64,000 nucleotides of DNA from CBDDLJ01 sp965230635 (lineage in GTDB: Bacteria; Pseudomonadota; Gammaproteobacteria; UBA1113), in assembly GCA_965230635.1 (NCBI GenBank), contig CBDDLJ010000016.1:1-64000 (forward strand). Reading direction: 5' to 3'. The notes under the pieces are model-generated. The model was not told the origin of the DNA. It worked only from the letters and a program-made list of their open reading frames with translations, and ran no database searches. Below, in pieces: positions 10,534-18,886 of this stretch. A program made the position numbers and the translations under genes. Position 1 is the stretch's first letter. Each line of letters opens with the position of its first letter.

Positions 10534-10702
10534 TATAGTATTTCCCTATATTGTTGACCTATCCTAAGACATCATCTAGCGCCTGCTTGCTTGGTTATTC
10601 AAAAGCTTAAATAAGTAAACGTCGCTTTTGAAACCTCGCAAGCAAACACTATACTCGCTTAGGATAGGTCAACAATATAGGGAAACGCTATAATTTGATC
10701 AT
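10372..10702 (-). pseudogene. XRE-like helix-turn-helix gene, second copy, split by element A
   Basis: If element A and one TA copy are removed, the minus strand reads MIKLKLTQKEFSTIYHIKL from ATG 10702 and matches the first copy closely. A TAA replaces the Gln codon right after that segment, so the gene carries both an insertion and a nonsense mutation. The remaining codons (TLRNWKQNKRTPG to the TAA at 10372-10374) stay in frame. Confidence 0.75.
10536..10690. mobile_element. MITE copy A (inverted-repeat element)
   Basis: The 155-bp element starts TAGTATTTCCCTATATTG and ends with the near-complement CAATATAGGGAAACGCTA, with terminal repeats of about 33 bp. It is flanked by TA on both sides (10534-10535, 10691-10692). 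The interior shares the GCCTGCTTGCTT and CTCGCAAGCAAACACTATACTCGCTTA segments with copy C. It encodes no protein. A TA target is typical of IS630/Tc1-mariner transposition. Confidence 0.85.
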
Positions 10703-10916
10703 TTGTGAGCACTGTAGATGCTACACCAGCATAGGATATGTCACTTTTTAACAAACGTGCTATGCAAGTAGCACTTTAGAGGATGGCATAAATTCGAACA
10801 ATATTATTTCAATTACTAGATGGTGGAATGAGATTTGAGTAATATGAATTTACAGTAAAATTTGGATTTGATCTCTTTACCCGCGATGTATTAGGTCTCC
10901 TAGCAAGCTAAGCTTA
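10703..10916. other. gap between HTH copy 2 and peptidase E
   Basis: There are 214 bases without a gene. This is the likely upstream region of the HTH copy on the minus strand. I see no clear promoter or terminator. Confidence 0.3.
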
Positions 10917-11761
10917 TTAACCTAAGTGCTGTGTCTTGAGTTTTTTGTTTTTATTGCTAGAAATATAGAAGCAGTTGCCAGACATTTGAGTATTTAATAC
11001 TAGCTCAAGATTCTCGTTTTTGAAATGTAGCGCTGCATTATCACAAACAGCATACCCTGGCAGAAGACTCCCTGCAGTAATCTCGCGTTGAAATATAGCT
11101 TGTCGTTTTTTCTCACTATCGTAATGTGGGCAAAAACTGCCTTTTAAGAAACCCAAGCAATTTAGTTTGGTGAATTCTGCTCCAGCTGAATCGCTTATAG
11201 CAGTTTTCAATATTACTAAGCCATTATAAGCGAGTATAACGCGTGCTTGCGCGGTTTCAAAAGTGAGGTTTACTTACTGTAAATAAGCTTTTGAAGACCA
11301 AAGCAAGCGCGTGTTAGACGAAGTTTATAATGGCTTAGTAATATTGAAAACTGCTATAAACCTTGTTCAAACCAGCACATGCCACCAGCACTGATTCCAG
11401 AGAGTATGGCGCCACGCCTGTATGCTGCGTATAAGAGTTTCTCTAGCGACCATTCTTGCCATAAAATCAGTAGGTTACGTGTGCTACCACCGCCAATGTA
11501 GAATATGTTTTTTTCAAAAATAATTTCCTCTAAATTAGCAGGGGGATTTGCAAATAAAGCAAGGTGAGATGGTTCACAATTTAACTTAGAAAAAGCAGAA
11601 TAAAACCTCTCAATATATTCTTCTGAATCACCACTGGCTGTTGAAACGAAACAGACCTTGGGTTTATCAATATAGGAGGATGATAAGATATAATTTTCCA
11701 TTGCTAGATTTTCAGTGTTTTCTGAAAATCCACCGCCTCCGATTGCAATAATTTGTCTCAT
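10917..11761 (-). pseudogene. peptidase E (S51 family), split by element B
   Basis: Dipeptidase E-type enzymes cleave Asp-X dipeptides using a Ser-His pair. The 5' part (11761-11357) holds the Rossmann-like start MRQIIAIGGGGFSE and the nucleophile motif GISAGGMCWF. The 3' part (11195-10917) continues with SDSAGAEFTKLNCLGFLKGS, CPHYD, YAVCDNAALHF and the end. Removing 161 bases (element B plus one TA) restores one frame of 227 codons, close to the usual 229 residues of the family. The insertion therefore inactivates an otherwise clean gene. A truncated paralogue is at 7235-7534. Confidence 0.9.
11198..11356. mobile_element. MITE copy B, inside peptidase E
   Basis: The 159-bp element has TAGCAGTTTTCAATATTACT at one end and its reverse complement at the other. 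TA duplications lie at 11196-11197 and 11357-11358. It is the most diverged of the three copies but keeps the central GCGTGCTTGC and AAGCAAGCGCG arms. Because the interrupted gene can be rejoined exactly, the TA duplication is directly shown. Confidence 0.9.
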
Positions 11762-12106
11762 TATTTCAATTCTCTCAAAGAATGACTTAGATTAATAGTA
11801 TGGTACACTAGACGTGTTATGGAAGCTATTAGTAGTCTTTTCCAAAATTGATCGCCTAAATAATAAACACAAGAAATTTTCTTAAAAGCCCCCTGTTTTT
11901 AAATAACTCCGTTACTTTTAGTGGCGTTTACCGCATTGTTCTATAAAGTGATATGGCAACACTTTTCCGAACAAAAAATTATTAAATTTTCATACATATT
12001 TCAAATTGTAACTATTCACCAAGTTTTGCTTTAGTAACAAACTCAGGAAGTTCAGCTTACTGACATTGAGGGCGCAAAAATTTTTAATTTTGTAATACCA
12101 TTCAAT
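11762..12106. other. non-coding stretch before element C
   Basis: No supported gene was found in 345 bases. The first bases hold the peptidase E upstream region (with TCTCTCAAAG opposite its ribosome binding site). The rest is AT-rich and without a recognisable reading frame. Confidence 0.35.
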
Positions 12107-12108
12107 TA

Positions 12109-12267
12109 TAGCGGTTCCCTCTATTGTTGATCTATCCTAAGACTTCATCTAGAGCCTGCTTGCTTCGCTATTCAAAACTTTATTTACATAAGTAAACGTC
12201 ACTTTTAAAGCCTCGCAAGCAAACACTATACTCGCTTAGAATAGGTCAACAATAGAGGGAACCGCTA
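12109..12267. mobile_element. MITE copy C
   Basis: The 159-bp element has terminal repeats TAGCGGTTCCCTCTATTGTT and their complement, with TA duplications at 12107-12108 and 12268-12269. Its interior is nearly identical to copy A. It sits in non-coding DNA downstream of ubiD. Confidence 0.85.
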
Positions 12268-12269
12268 TA

Positions 12270-12561
12270 ATAGCAGCTTTGTTTGAGTGTTGTTTTCATA
12301 ATAATCACGCAATTTTCTTTTTGAAATAATATGCAACGCTATTATCCTATCTTTGCTCACCTCTTAAATGAAAGTATATGTCAAGTTGATATATCATTTG
12401 GTGATTCATTTCTGACATGCGTGATAAAATAAATTAAAATGCCTTTATTTTGAATAGTTGGGTGAAGGCTCAGTGGATCCGGCAAATAGCTTAGATCATG
12501 CGTGCAATATGAAGTTACCAGCAGGGTTGCTCTACTAGAAGGCATTTACATGATACTATAA
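12270..12561. other. non-coding stretch downstream of ubiD
   Basis: There are 292 bases between element C and the ubiD stop. I see no gene or convincing terminator. Confidence 0.3.
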
Positions 12562-14028
12562 TTAAAAAATCTCTAGTTCATTCCAAATGCTATTAATTTT
12601 TTCTTTTATCGCAGAATTCATTGTGATAGCTTTCCCCCATTCACGAGTGGTTTCACCAGGCCATTTGTTGGTTGCATCGATTCCCATTTTTGAGCCGAGG
12701 CTTGTTACAGGTGAGGCAAAATCTAAGTAATCAATGGGTGTATTATCGATTAATACAGTATCCCTAGCAGGATCAACTCGTGTTGTCATTGCCCAGATGA
12801 CATCTTTCCAGTTACGTGCATTGATATCATCATCGACAACGATAATGAATTTAGTATACATGAATTGCCGTAAATAAGACCACACACCACACATAACTCG
12901 CTTGGCATGCCCTGGGTATTGTTTTTTTATTGTGACAATTGCTAGGCGATAAGAACACCCTTCTGGAGGTAAGTAAAAATCAATGATTTCAGGAAATTGT
13001 TTTTGCAAAATGGGAATGAATACTTCATTTAACGCTTCGGCTAATACAGCAGGTTCATCTGGAGGACGGCCGGTGTAAGTGCTGTGATATATGGGGTTAT
13101 CACGCATAGTCATGTGCGTAATAGTGAAGACAGGAAAACATTCAACTTCATTATAATACCCGGTATGATCGCCAAAGGGACCTTCATCAGCTGTTTCTTC
13201 TGGTTTGATATAGCCTTCTAGAATAATCTCTGCACTGGCAGGAACGTGTAAATTATTACTGATACACTTTACTAGTTCCGTTTTGTAACTGCGTAGTAAA
13301 CCAGCAAATGAATATTCAGATAAATTGTCTGGAATAGGCGTTACAGCAGCTAATATTGTTGCTGGATCAGCACCTAAGGTGACAGCAATCGGAAAATTTT
13401 TACCTGGATGTTTTCTACACCACTCTTGAAAATCTAATGCACCTCCACGATGACTCAGCCAGCGCATGATGACTTTATTTTTTGCAATAACTTGCTGGCG
13501 ATAAATTCCCAGATTCTGTCGTTTTTGCTCTGGTCCTTGTGTGACGACCAATCCCCAGGTTATTAATGGTGAAATATCACCAGGCCAGCATGTTTGAATG
13601 GGTAGTTTGCTTAAATCAACTTCATTACCACTGAAAATATTTTCTTGGCAAGGTGCTTTTTTGCTAACCTTAGGTGACATAGTCAATATTTGTTTAAAAA
13701 TCGGTAATTTTTGCCAGGCATCTTTTAATGACTGAGGTGGATCGGGTTGTTTTAAAAAAGCGAGTAATTCACCTATTTCACGTAAGGCAGTTGTATCTTC
13801 AGCCCCCATACCAAGCGCTACGCGTTTTTTTGTGCCAAATAAATTACCTAATAAAGGAATATCACTGTTTTTGACATGATTGAATAAAAGTGCAGGGCCA
13901 TTGCCTTGTAAAGTACGGTCACAGATTTCTGTGATTTCTAAGCGGCTGTCAAGAGGGTATGCAATGCTTTTTAATTCGCCCTGCTTTTCCAATTGATTCA
14001 TAAAATCGCGTAAGTCACGGTATTTCAT
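12562..14028 (-). CDS. ubiD: UbiD decarboxylase (3-octaprenyl-4-hydroxybenzoate)
   Basis: The 488-residue protein removes the carboxyl group from the prenylated hydroxybenzoate ring in ubiquinone synthesis, using prenylated FMN made by UbiX. Family segments are clear: MKYRDLRDFMNQLEKQGELK at the start, GPALLFNHV, LGIYRQQVI, MRWLSHRGGALD, EGPFGDHTGYYN (metal and cofactor site) and TRVDPARDT near the end. Length matches E. coli UbiD (497). The gene lies 37 bases after rho on the same strand, so it may be read through from it. ubiX is not in the window. Confidence 0.95.
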   Translation of the reverse strand: MKYRDLRDFMNQLEKQGELKSIAYPLDSRLEITEICDRTLQGNGPALLFNHVKNSDIPLLGNLFGTKKRVALGMGAEDTTALREIGELLAFLKQPDPPQSLKDAWQKLPIFKQILTMSPKVSKKAPCQENIFSGNEVDLSKLPIQTCWPGDISPLITWGLVVTQGPEQKRQNLGIYRQQVIAKNKVIMRWLSHRGGALDFQEWCRKHPGKNFPIAVTLGADPATILAAVTPIPDNLSEYSFAGLLRSYKTELVKCISNNLHVPASAEIILEGYIKPEETADEGPFGDHTGYYNEVECFPVFTITHMTMRDNPIYHSTYTGRPPDEPAVLAEALNEVFIPILQKQFPEIIDFYLPPEGCSYRLAIVTIKKQYPGHAKRVMCGVWSYLRQFMYTKFIIVVDDDINARNWKDVIWAMTTRVDPARDTVLIDNTPIDYLDFASPVTSLGSKMGIDATNKWPGETTREWGKAITMNSAIKEKINSIWNELEIF

Positions 14029-14065
14029 CTGTACCTAGTCAGCATAAAGTGTTAAGTGATTACTG

Positions 14066-15340
14066 TCATTTTTCAGTATCTTTACCGCCTTTCATCGAGT
14101 CAAAGAATTCTGCATTTGTTTTGGTTATTTTCAGCCGGTCTAATAAAAACTCCATTGCCCCTAATTCATCCATTGGGTGAAGAATTTTTCGTAATATCCA
14201 AATTTTTTGTAGCTCGATTTGTTTCATAAGCAGTTCTTCGCGGCGTGTGCCGGAACGGTTAATATTGATTGATGGATAAATTCGTTTTTCTGCAATGCGC
14301 CTATCAAGATGAATTTCCATGTTACCGGTACCTTTAAATTCCTCATAGATAACTTCATCCATTTTTGAGCCAGTATCAACAAGTGCCGTAGCAATAATCG
14401 TTAAACTACCACCTTCTTCTATATTACGTGCAGCACCAAAAAAACGTTTTGGTCGGTGTAGAGCATGTGCATCAACACCACCGGTTAACACTTTTCCAGA
14501 GGAAGGAATTACCGTGTTGTACGCACGTGCGAGTCGGGTAATTGAATCTAGTAAAATCACGACATCATGCTTATGCTCAACCAGACGCTTTGCTTTTTCT
14601 ATGACCATTTCAGCAACTTGAACATGGCGCGTTGCGGGCTCATCAAAAGTACTTGCGATAACCTCTCCTTTCACTAAGCGAGCCATCTCTGTTACTTCTT
14701 CTGGACGTTCATCAATAAGCAGAACAATTAAGTGACAGCTAGGATGGTTGGCTGCTATTGATTGGGCAATGCTTTGCAGCATCATGGTTTTACCTGCTTT
14801 TGGTGGTGAAACGATCAAACCACGTTGTCCTTTTCCAATCGGAGCAACCAAGTCAATCACACGCGGCGTAAGATCTTCAGTGGTGCCATTACCAAGCTCT
14901 AATTGCAGACGCTGCGAGCTAAATAGTGGAGTTAAGTTTTCAAATAATATTTTATTGCGAGATTTTTCTGGTGAGTCAAAGTTAATTTGACTTACTTTCA
15001 ATAAAGCAAAGTAGCGTTCACCTTCTTTAGGGGGACGAATCTTACCTTGAACAGTGTCACCTGTGCGTAAGTTAAAGCGTCTTATTTGGCTAGGTGATAC
15101 ATAGATATCGCCGGGCCCATTTAGATAGGAGCATGCAGCAGCACGCAAAAAGCCAAAATTATCAGGTAGAATTTCTAAAGTACCATCGCCGAAAATATCA
15201 TCGCCATTTGCAGCAGTTGCTTTTAGAATATTATAAACAATGTCTTGTTTACGCATGCGCGCAACATTTTCAACACCAAGCCCTAGCGCAATTTCAGTCA
15301 ATTCCGCAACATTTTTCTGGTTTAGATCTGTTTGATTCAT
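14066..15340 (-). CDS. rho: transcription termination factor Rho
   Basis: The 424-residue protein is a hexameric RNA helicase ending untranslated transcripts. The N-terminal helical domain is followed by the RNA-binding cold-shock-like part (GTLEILPDNFGFLRA, YVSPSQIRRFNLRTGD). The ATPase core has Walker A APIGKGQRGLIVSPPKAGKT and the VVILLDSITRLARAYN region. The secondary RNA site includes GGVDAHALHRPKRFFGAARN. It ends in a Lys/Glu tail typical of the family. A terminator-like hairpin lies between trxA and rho, so rho probably has its own promoter in the 290-base leader. The order trxA then rho is common in gammaproteobacteria. Confidence 0.97.
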   Translation of the reverse strand: MNQTDLNQKNVAELTEIALGLGVENVARMRKQDIVYNILKATAANGDDIFGDGTLEILPDNFGFLRAAACSYLNGPGDIYVSPSQIRRFNLRTGDTVQGKIRPPKEGERYFALLKVSQINFDSPEKSRNKILFENLTPLFSSQRLQLELGNGTTEDLTPRVIDLVAPIGKGQRGLIVSPPKAGKTMMLQSIAQSIAANHPSCHLIVLLIDERPEEVTEMARLVKGEVIASTFDEPATRHVQVAEMVIEKAKRLVEHKHDVVILLDSITRLARAYNTVIPSSGKVLTGGVDAHALHRPKRFFGAARNIEEGGSLTIIATALVDTGSKMDEVIYEEFKGTGNMEIHLDRRIAEKRIYPSININRSGTRREELLMKQIELQKIWILRKILHPMDELGAMEFLLDRLKITKTNAEFFDSMKGGKDTEK

Positions 15341-15526
15341 AGGTTAGAAATCACTTTAAAATTAGTTAAACACAAAGATAGCCATTTCTTCAATAATTCG
15401 AGAACACCTGTGTGATGATTACTTCGAAGGATTGCAGTTAACTACTGCGATGGCCTTTAAATTTAGCACGGTTTTTTAATCGTGTCCAGTGTTTGTTATA
15501 ACTGAAGAATTGAAAGTTTTCAAGTA

Positions 15527-15558
15527 AAAATAAGGCAATTATTAGTATGCCTTATTTT
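15527..15558 (-). terminator. intrinsic terminator after trxA
   Basis: A perfect 11-bp inverted repeat, AAAATAAGGCA (15527-15537) with TGCCTTATTTT (15548-15558), encloses a 10-base loop. On the minus strand the stem is followed directly by a T-rich run, about 70 bases after the trxA stop. Its A/T-flanked stem could also work on the other strand. Confidence 0.65.
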
Positions 15559-15629
15559 CGCTTAATTATTTCAACAGCAATAAAATATTTATTATAAAAC
15601 AATAAGTTATAATAAAATAACTAACAGGA

Positions 15630-15965
15630 TTAATCGTCAATAAATGTTTCAAGGAAAGACATTAGCTGACTTTTTGATTTTTGTCCTTGTGTTTTATCTT
15701 TAATTTCACCGCTTTTGAACAACAATAACGTAGGGATTGATCGTATCCCATATTTATGTGCGATATTGATATTGTCATCAATATTGATTTTAACGAATTT
15801 TATTTTATCGCCGAGTTCATCCGCAACTTCTTCTAGGACAGGGGTTAATGCACGGCAGGGACCACACCACTCTGCCCAAAAGTCAACCAAAACAGGCATG
15901 TCTTGTACGTTTAATACATCTTCTTCAAATGAATCATCAGTAACTATTGCCAATTTATCACTCAT
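15630..15965 (-). CDS. trxA: thioredoxin 1
   Basis: The 111-residue disulfide reductase carries the invariant VDFWAEWCGPCRAL active site and the cis-proline region SIPTLLLFKSG. An upstream GTG at 15980 is in frame, but it overlaps the ribosome binding site GGAG, which stands 9-10 bases before the ATG at 15965. The shorter start is therefore chosen and gives the usual thioredoxin length. It ends before the hairpin that separates it from rho. Confidence 0.97.
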   Translation of the reverse strand: MSDKLAIVTDDSFEEDVLNVQDMPVLVDFWAEWCGPCRALTPVLEEVADELGDKIKFVKINIDDNINIAHKYGIRSIPTLLLFKSGEIKDKTQGQKSKSQLMSFLETFIDD

Positions 15966-16041
15966 TACTACAGTCTCCACAATTATTTTAGCAAGCTATA
16001 TTGACACAAAAAACTTGTACAGGGAAGTATTTATGTCATTT

Positions 16042-18114
16042 TCAGTCTGAACGCATTTGTTGTAACAACTCTGATTGTGCTTTTATTTTTCTATTTTTGC
16101 CGGGTGTGCGCTTTTTATATTGGCCATTAGCTTGTAATTCCCATGCTGAATTATTGTCCAGTAAATACACATCTAAATCATGCAAGATGGTTTTAACGAT
16201 TTCTTTACTCTTTATAGGAAAACACAGTTCTACCCGATGATAAAAATTACGCTCCATCCAATCTGCACTGCTTAAGTATAGTAATTCTTTGCCATTGTGG
16301 TGAAAGTAAGAGACTCGTGAATGTTCTAAAAAACGTCCAACAATCGATATGACACGAATATTTTTTGAAAGGTTTTTTAGTTTTGGCCGTAAGCAACAAA
16401 TACCTCGGACGATCAAATCAATTTTTACTCCTGCATTAGATGCATCGTATAAGGCTTGAATAATTGTTGCATCGGTTAGCGCATTCATTTTGGCAATAAT
16501 TCTAGCAGGCTTGCCTTTTTTGGCATTTTCTTTTTCTTGATTAATTAAATGCAATAATTGCTTATGTAATGTGAAGGGAGAGTAAAATAATTTTTTGGTT
16601 TTTGTTTCTTTGCAAATGCCAGTTAATTGTTGGAAAATTTGATGCACATCGCTACCAATGTCTTGATCATACGTTAATAATCCATAATCTGTGTATTCTT
16701 TAGTAGTTCTAGCATGGTAGTTTCCTGTTCCCAAATGGACATAGCGTTTTAACTTGCCATTTTCACGTCGGACAATTAAACACATTTTTGCATGTGTTTT
16801 GTAGTCAACGATACCGTAAACAACCAAGACACCTGCTGCTTGCAAGGAATTGGCTAATTTTAAATTTGAAGCTTCATCAAAACGTGCACGTAATTCAATG
16901 ATAGCGGTTACTTCTATTCCTGCTCTGGCAGCATCGATTAATGCTGCTACAAATTTTGATTCCACACCAGTTCGATAAAGTGTTTGTTTGATAGCAACCA
17001 CTTGAGGGTCATCTTTTGCCTGTCTAATCAGTTCTAAAACAGGCTCAAATGATTGGTAAGGATGATGCAGTAAAATATCTTGCTTTCGAATTGCTGCGAA
17101 CAGATCCGATTTTTTTTGTAAGACTTTTGGAACTCCAGGGCTGAAAGATTTTGCTTTTAAATCAGGTCGATGGATTAAGTCTAATATCATCATGTGTCGA
17201 CTGAGATTGACGGGCCCTTTGATATGATAGAGTTCTTCGGATTGTAAATCATGCTTCACCAACAAGTATTCAGCAATTTCATCAGGACAGTCATGAGAAA
17301 TTTCTAATCGAACAGCACTGCCAAAATGACGAAAAAGCAAACTTGAGCGCAAAGCAATTGCTAAATCTTCACTTTCTTCTTTTTCTAGTGCTAAATCACT
17401 ATTGCGCGTGACACGAAATTGATAACAACCTTTGACTTTCATGCCTGGAAATAATGTGTCTGCAAAAGCATTAATAATCGATATTAACAAGCAATAAGAT
17501 TGTTTATGATGATCACTGCTAGGTATTTGAATAACACGAGGGATTGAGCGTGGTACATGAATAATTGCTAATTTTCCTTTGCGCCCGAAAGCATCTTTTC
17601 CTTCTAATTTGACGATAAAATTTAAGCTTTTGTTTGCCAAATTAGGAAATGGATGAGCTATGTCAATGGCGATAGGGCTAATAATGGGTAATACTTCGTG
17701 GTCAAAATAATGTTTTGCCCATGTGCATTCTTTTTTTGTCCAGTTTTTGTTTGTGACAAGCAAAATATTTTCCTTGGTCAGTGAGGGAATCAATTCTTTA
17801 TGAAGAATGTTGTATATTTTGTCAACAAGCATGTGTGTTTTTTCATAGATTTGCTGCAAGGCTTCCTTGGCGGATAAACCATCTAAACCTTTAATATGTG
17901 CATTAAATGCCATACGTTGCTTGACGACACTGACACGTACTTCGAAGAATTCATCTAGGCTGCTGCTGGTAATAAACAACAGACGCAAGCGATCAAGCAG
18001 GGGAATTTCTGGATTTTGCGATAGTTGTAAAACACGTTCATGAAATTCAATTAAACTGAGTTCTCGATTAAATAAAATATGCATTGATGATTTGAGATAT
18101 TTCACGTACGTCAT
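16042..18114 (-). CDS. ppk: polyphosphate kinase 1
   Basis: PPK1 makes long-chain polyphosphate from ATP. The 690-residue frame has the N domain (LFNRELSLIEFHERVLQL), the head domain, and the two PLD-like C domains. RYVHLGTGNYHARTTK contains the autophosphorylated His, and DLIVRGICCLRP and FHHNGKELLYLSSADWMERN follow. The length is normal (E. coli 688). Start choice is open: ATG 18114 has AAGGG too close, a GTG three codons in sits at better spacing, and ATG 18084 is also possible. No ppx follows. Polyphosphate is tied to stress survival in related bacteria. Confidence 0.95.
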   Translation of the reverse strand: MTYVKYLKSSMHILFNRELSLIEFHERVLQLSQNPEIPLLDRLRLLFITSSSLDEFFEVRVSVVKQRMAFNAHIKGLDGLSAKEALQQIYEKTHMLVDKIYNILHKELIPSLTKENILLVTNKNWTKKECTWAKHYFDHEVLPIISPIAIDIAHPFPNLANKSLNFIVKLEGKDAFGRKGKLAIIHVPRSIPRVIQIPSSDHHKQSYCLLISIINAFADTLFPGMKVKGCYQFRVTRNSDLALEKEESEDLAIALRSSLLFRHFGSAVRLEISHDCPDEIAEYLLVKHDLQSEELYHIKGPVNLSRHMMILDLIHRPDLKAKSFSPGVPKVLQKKSDLFAAIRKQDILLHHPYQSFEPVLELIRQAKDDPQVVAIKQTLYRTGVESKFVAALIDAARAGIEVTAIIELRARFDEASNLKLANSLQAAGVLVVYGIVDYKTHAKMCLIVRRENGKLKRYVHLGTGNYHARTTKEYTDYGLLTYDQDIGSDVHQIFQQLTGICKETKTKKLFYSPFTLHKQLLHLINQEKENAKKGKPARIIAKMNALTDATIIQALYDASNAGVKIDLIVRGICCLRPKLKNLSKNIRVISIVGRFLEHSRVSYFHHNGKELLYLSSADWMERNFYHRVELCFPIKSKEIVKTILHDLDVYLLDNNSAWELQANGQYKKRTPGKNRKIKAQSELLQQMRSD

Positions 18115-18202
18115 CCCTTAAAGGTTATTATCCACTTTTCTGACTTACCGTATATAATTAATGTTATATAATTAATTTTAGTAGAAGTTTTGGTTTTATG
18201 CG

Positions 18203-18874
18203 ATGGATAGAAAAGCTGTCATAAAATTGTTAGTCTTTATTTCTTTTGTTTCTGCAGCAGTGATCAGCCTATGGTATTTTCAAGGAAACTTTGATTTACA
18301 TTCTGTTTATCTTTATATCAATCAATTTGGTGTCTGGGCGCCTATTATTTTCATCAGTATTTATATTCTTGCAACCGTATTATTTTTACCTGGCTCTGTG
18401 CTGACTTTAGCGGGTGGTTTATTATTTGGTCCTTTCTTGGGAACGCTGTATAATTTGATGGGTGCTGTGATTGGCTCATCATTAGCATTTCTCATTGCAC
18501 GCTATATTGCATCAGATTGGGTAGCGAAAAAAGCGGGTGGTAAATTAAAACAAATATTAGATGGCGTTGCTGACAGTGGTTGGAAGTTTATTGCTGTTAT
18601 ACGTATTGTGCCATTATTTCCTTTTAATTTATCCAATTATGCGCTAGGATTAACCAAAATTTCATTTTGGCAATATGTCGTTGCATCAACCGTTTTTATG
18701 ATGCCAGGAACATCAGCCTATACTTACTTAGGATCATTAGGTGAAGCCGCAATAGCAGGTGAAAAATCTGATTTAGTAAAGAAAGTATTAATTACAATCA
18801 GTTTATTTGTATTATTGGCACTATTACCCAGTTTATTAAAGCAATTGGGCATTTGGAAAAAGAAAGGCGCTTAA
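18203..18874 (+). CDS. TVP38/TMEM64 (DedA-superfamily) membrane protein
   Basis: The 223-residue inner-membrane protein has about five to six hydrophobic segments. The central family motif is LPGSVLTLAGGLLFGPFLGTLYNLMGAVIGSSLAFLIARY in part, followed by RIVPLFPFNLSNYALGLTKI. Related DedA/VTT proteins are lipid scramblases or transport undecaprenyl phosphate; the role here is unknown. It is transcribed divergently from ppk. The flavoprotein gene begins 12 bases downstream, so the two form an operon, a pairing also seen in other bacteria. Confidence 0.85.
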   Translation: MDRKAVIKLLVFISFVSAAVISLWYFQGNFDLHSVYLYINQFGVWAPIIFISIYILATVLFLPGSVLTLAGGLLFGPFLGTLYNLMGAVIGSSLAFLIARYIASDWVAKKAGGKLKQILDGVADSGWKFIAVIRIVPLFPFNLSNYALGLTKISFWQYVVASTVFMMPGTSAYTYLGSLGEAAIAGEKSDLVKKVLITISLFVLLALLPSLLKQLGIWKKKGA

Positions 18875-18886
18875 ATAAGGATCATT

